Shown: positions 5,218 through 7,196 of the stretch, in pieces
How positions within the stretch are numbered: position 1 is the stretch's first letter
Layout: every line of letters starts with the position of its first letter
Assembly (NCBI GenBank): GCA_946498265.1
Contig: CAMMNR010000091.1
Coordinates: 1-7,196, forward strand
Source of the DNA: an uncultured Clostridium sp.
GTDB taxonomy: Bacteria; Bacillota; Clostridia; TANB77; CAG-508
DNA: 7,196 nucleotides
Direction: 5' to 3'
Made by a program: the position numbers and the translations under genes
The notes under the pieces: model-generated
Database searches by the model: none
What the model was told of the DNA's origin: nothing
The model's input: only the letters and a program-made list of their open reading frames with translations

Positions 5218-6945
5218 CTATATTTCTTCTAAAGTTCTAGAACTTGTTTTATTAAGTTCATCATCAAGCATTTTACCTTGTTCTTGTTCTTTTATTATCT
5301 CTGCGATTATATCCTCTTTATCCACTTCTTCAGAGTCTGGGTCATGCTCATCTCTATATGTAATAGCATCTCTTATTACTTTAGTGTCTGCTTTTTCATC
5401 TGATATTCCCATATCTTCAAAAAATTTATCCATATCAAATCCATAATAGCTATAATCACCATGATTATTAGTTGAAATATTATACCATCCAGAAGAATTT
5501 TTTATTGCAATAGAAATAAGTTCATCATTATCTTTAAACGAATCATCAGCATATTTAAAATTATCTCCATCATTTTCTATAGCTGCTTTAACAATATCAG
5601 CATCTTTGCACCATTCTTCATCTAATTCTCTAAGGCTTAACCCACCCTTTTTAACCATATTTAATGTAAAATTTTTATTTTTTTGTAATTTTTCGTCTGC
5701 ACAGTCATAAGCTATATCAACTATCCCATCACCTATATCTCCTACTCTATACATAAATTGCTCGTCCTTTTTTAAATCTTCACTTAATGAATTTAAAAGT
5801 TCTATTCTAGATTCATATATATTATAATATTCATCATTGCGATTTGCCGTATTCAAACTTTCTGATAATTCTGTTAAAGCCTTAATAATAAATTCAGGAT
5901 TACTTCTAAGTTCTGGATGTAATTTCTTCATTGTCCAATATGGATCATCTTTCATAATTTCTAATACTAGTTTTTCATCTTTTTGTGCACTTTCGCCTAA
6001 GTCATTATACCTTAACCTTCCTGATTTTTTTACTAGTTCTATAATATCATCATCATTCCTAAGTTTTTCTGCTAAATCTCCAAATAAAGCTGTACTAGTA
6101 CCAACATTTTTGAACAGATTTAATATGAAATCCTTGTCTAATTTTAAATTAGGATCAACATATTCCCAAGCTCCCAGATTATTTCCTAATGCATTTTCTA
6201 TAATATCTTTATCTTTCTTCAATTCTTCACTCATAAAAGCTAAAGCACTACCATCAATGGAAACACCATGAATAGCAGTTGATTTATCTGCAATTACTTC
6301 ATTATTAATAATTTTACTTAAATATTTCTGTTCTTCTTCATTATTTGATTTATTATGTTCTAAAGAATTCACTTTACTTTTTTCAGAAATTTTTTTAATT
6401 GTTTCTTGATTTTTTTCATAAAAATTTTCTAATTCTTCACGCAATTCTTCAATAGTTGCTTCCACAAAATGCTGTTCGTCAAATTTAATTCCAATTCCTG
6501 CAGAAATTCCAAATTTAACATGTTCTCCCCATTTGGTATATCCTTTTTCTACTACTGGTATATTAGAATCTTTAATTATTTTCTCCATCTTAGGTTTAAT
6601 TTCTGTTATATACTTTTCCTTTAATGCATCTGGCTTTGAATCATTTATAGAAATTACATTTATACCATTAAAATCATATTCTTTTATCGTTGAAGTAATG
6701 CCAACTTGTCCTGGAAAGTCAATTTCGTATTTTCCTCCATTATAATATAAAACATCCCATCTTCCATTACTTTCAACATGAATTTCAGCCTCCTTACAAT
6801 CTTCTACTTTGATTTTGTTTAAAAAATTTAGTAATAAGATTTCCGTTGTTCCATCAAAATAATATTCTAATGTACTACTAGGTACCTTTCTTTCTACTTC
6901 TGCTATATTAATTCCTCTATTTAAATCATAAATTTTTGAATTCAT
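5218..6945 (-). CDS. DUF4116-like repeat protein, 575 residues
   Basis: The start has AAAGGAGG (6960-6953) seven bases upstream. Residues 1-125 form a mixed alpha/beta region of unknown fold, and 160-210 is Glu/Lys-rich and probably coiled. From about 228 to 490 there are about nine degenerate units with a helix motif of the type EELKKDKDII. They begin near residues 240, 265, 293, 318, 344, 389, 418, 443 and 468, a period of about 25 residues with one insertion at 361-388. This matches the DUF4116 pattern, whose Pfam unit of about 49 residues spans two such helices. The acidic tail (530-575) is probably flexible. There is no signal peptide or transmembrane segment, so it is likely cytoplasmic. 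DUF4116 proteins have no established biochemical function; solenoid-like protein binding is a reasonable guess. It is the first gene of an operon with the 170-residue repeat protein. Confidence 0.85.
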   Translation of the reverse strand: MNSKIYDLNRGINIAEVERKVPSSTLEYYFDGTTEILLLNFLNKIKVEDCKEAEIHVESNGRWDVLYYNGGKYEIDFPGQVGITSTIKEYDFNGINVISINDSKPDALKEKYITEIKPKMEKIIKDSNIPVVEKGYTKWGEHVKFGISAGIGIKFDEQHFVEATIEELREELENFYEKNQETIKKISEKSKVNSLEHNKSNNEEEQKYLSKIINNEVIADKSTAIHGVSIDGSALAFMSEELKKDKDIIENALGNNLGAWEYVDPNLKLDKDFILNLFKNVGTSTALFGDLAEKLRNDDDIIELVKKSGRLRYNDLGESAQKDEKLVLEIMKDDPYWTMKKLHPELRSNPEFIIKALTELSESLNTANRNDEYYNIYESRIELLNSLSEDLKKDEQFMYRVGDIGDGIVDIAYDCADEKLQKNKNFTLNMVKKGGLSLRELDEEWCKDADIVKAAIENDGDNFKYADDSFKDNDELISIAIKNSSGWYNISTNNHGDYSYYGFDMDKFFEDMGISDEKADTKVIRDAITYRDEHDPDSEEVDKEDIIAEIIKEQEQGKMLDDELNKTSSRTLEEI

Positions 6946-7086
6946 TACGATTCCTCCTTTTATTTAATTTTACTTTTTCCAACTTTCATAATCATATTTG
7001 TTTCTTCTACTAATTTTTTCTTCGACAAAAATATCTTCTTTTCAAAACTCTACTATTATAAAAATATGTAATACTTTATCAACATA

Positions 7087-7116
7087 ATAATAGCAAAACA
7101 TTTAAATCTTTGTCAA
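7087..7116 (-). promoter_or_regulatory. Promoter of the repeat-protein operon
   Basis: On the minus strand a perfect TTGACA (7116-7111) is followed after 18 bases by TATTAT (7092-7087). A TGC directly before it gives an extended -10. The predicted start near 7080 leaves a leader of about 135 bases before the ATG at 6945. I see no strong hairpin or riboswitch-like fold in that leader. Confidence 0.7.
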
Positions 7117-7128
7117 GTGTTTAGACAC
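7117..7128. promoter_or_regulatory. Small palindrome abutting the -35 box, possible operator
   Basis: GTGTTTAGACAC is symmetric at 10 of 12 positions and touches the -35 hexamer of the operon promoter. This position fits an activator or repressor site. No regulator is recognisable from the motif. The rest of the upstream DNA to 7196 shows no gene. Confidence 0.3.
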
Positions 7129-7196
7129 ATTTTGATATCATAAATGTAACTATTCAGAGGTAAAATATAAAAACACTAGAGATTATTAAAATTTCT

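Noticed and set aside
5054..6745. Several plus-strand open frames (5054-5446, 5837-6271, 6533-6745)
   Set aside because: They lie opposite the intact repeat-protein genes, have no ribosome binding sites and show the Ser/Phe/Leu bias of antisense frames.
1..7196. Alternative genetic code with TGA as Trp
   Set aside because: Trp positions in the recombinase, ATPase and repeat proteins use TGG, and TGA is used as a stop at the ends of the recombinase and the transposase.
1..7196. CRISPR array, tRNA or rRNA genes
   Set aside because: No regularly spaced repeats with spacers, no tRNA-like cloverleaf arms and no rRNA-like GC-richer blocks were seen on reading both strands.

Overview
The window is a very AT-rich bacterial segment using the standard genetic code: TGG encodes Trp and TGA acts as a stop. 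Short intergenic gaps, strong GGAGG-type ribosome binding sites, TTGACA/TATAAT promoters and the gene families present suggest a low-GC Bacillota (Clostridia- or Bacilli-like) chromosome or mobile region. The genus cannot be named from this sequence. Every gene except one insertion-sequence transposase is on the minus strand, so the layout below runs in transcription order from right to left.

Right part (7196-4690): a consensus-like promoter (7087-7116) drives a two-gene operon. The first gene encodes a 575-residue protein whose C-terminal two thirds is an array of about nine 25-residue DUF4116-like repeats. Fifteen bases later comes a 170-residue protein with an internal 37-residue repeat present twice. 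Neither has a known biochemical function; both are intact.

Middle (4632-3655, plus strand): a decayed ISAs1-family insertion sequence. Its 14-bp ends still match at 12 positions, but the transposase carries stops, frameshifts and an internal deletion that removes the first catalytic Asp. To its left is a 93-codon minus-strand frame (3528-3247) that has lost its start in frame, followed by a long hairpin.

Left-middle (3264-2540): a short region dense in inverted repeats. It holds a small 37-codon frame, a terminator-like hairpin, and an upstream arm that could form a mutually exclusive anti-terminator. Then come a 53-residue small protein and a promoter lying between two inverted 11-bp arms. 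This looks like the control region of the recombinase that follows.

Left (2542-1): a large serine recombinase of the Tn4451 TnpX-like type, broken by two single-base frameshifts, and then a separate promoter and the first 286 codons of an AAA_14/DUF4143 ATPase that runs off the window. Overall this reads as an old, decaying mobile-element region (dead recombinase, dead IS, a small gene with a broken start) beside an intact operon of unknown function.
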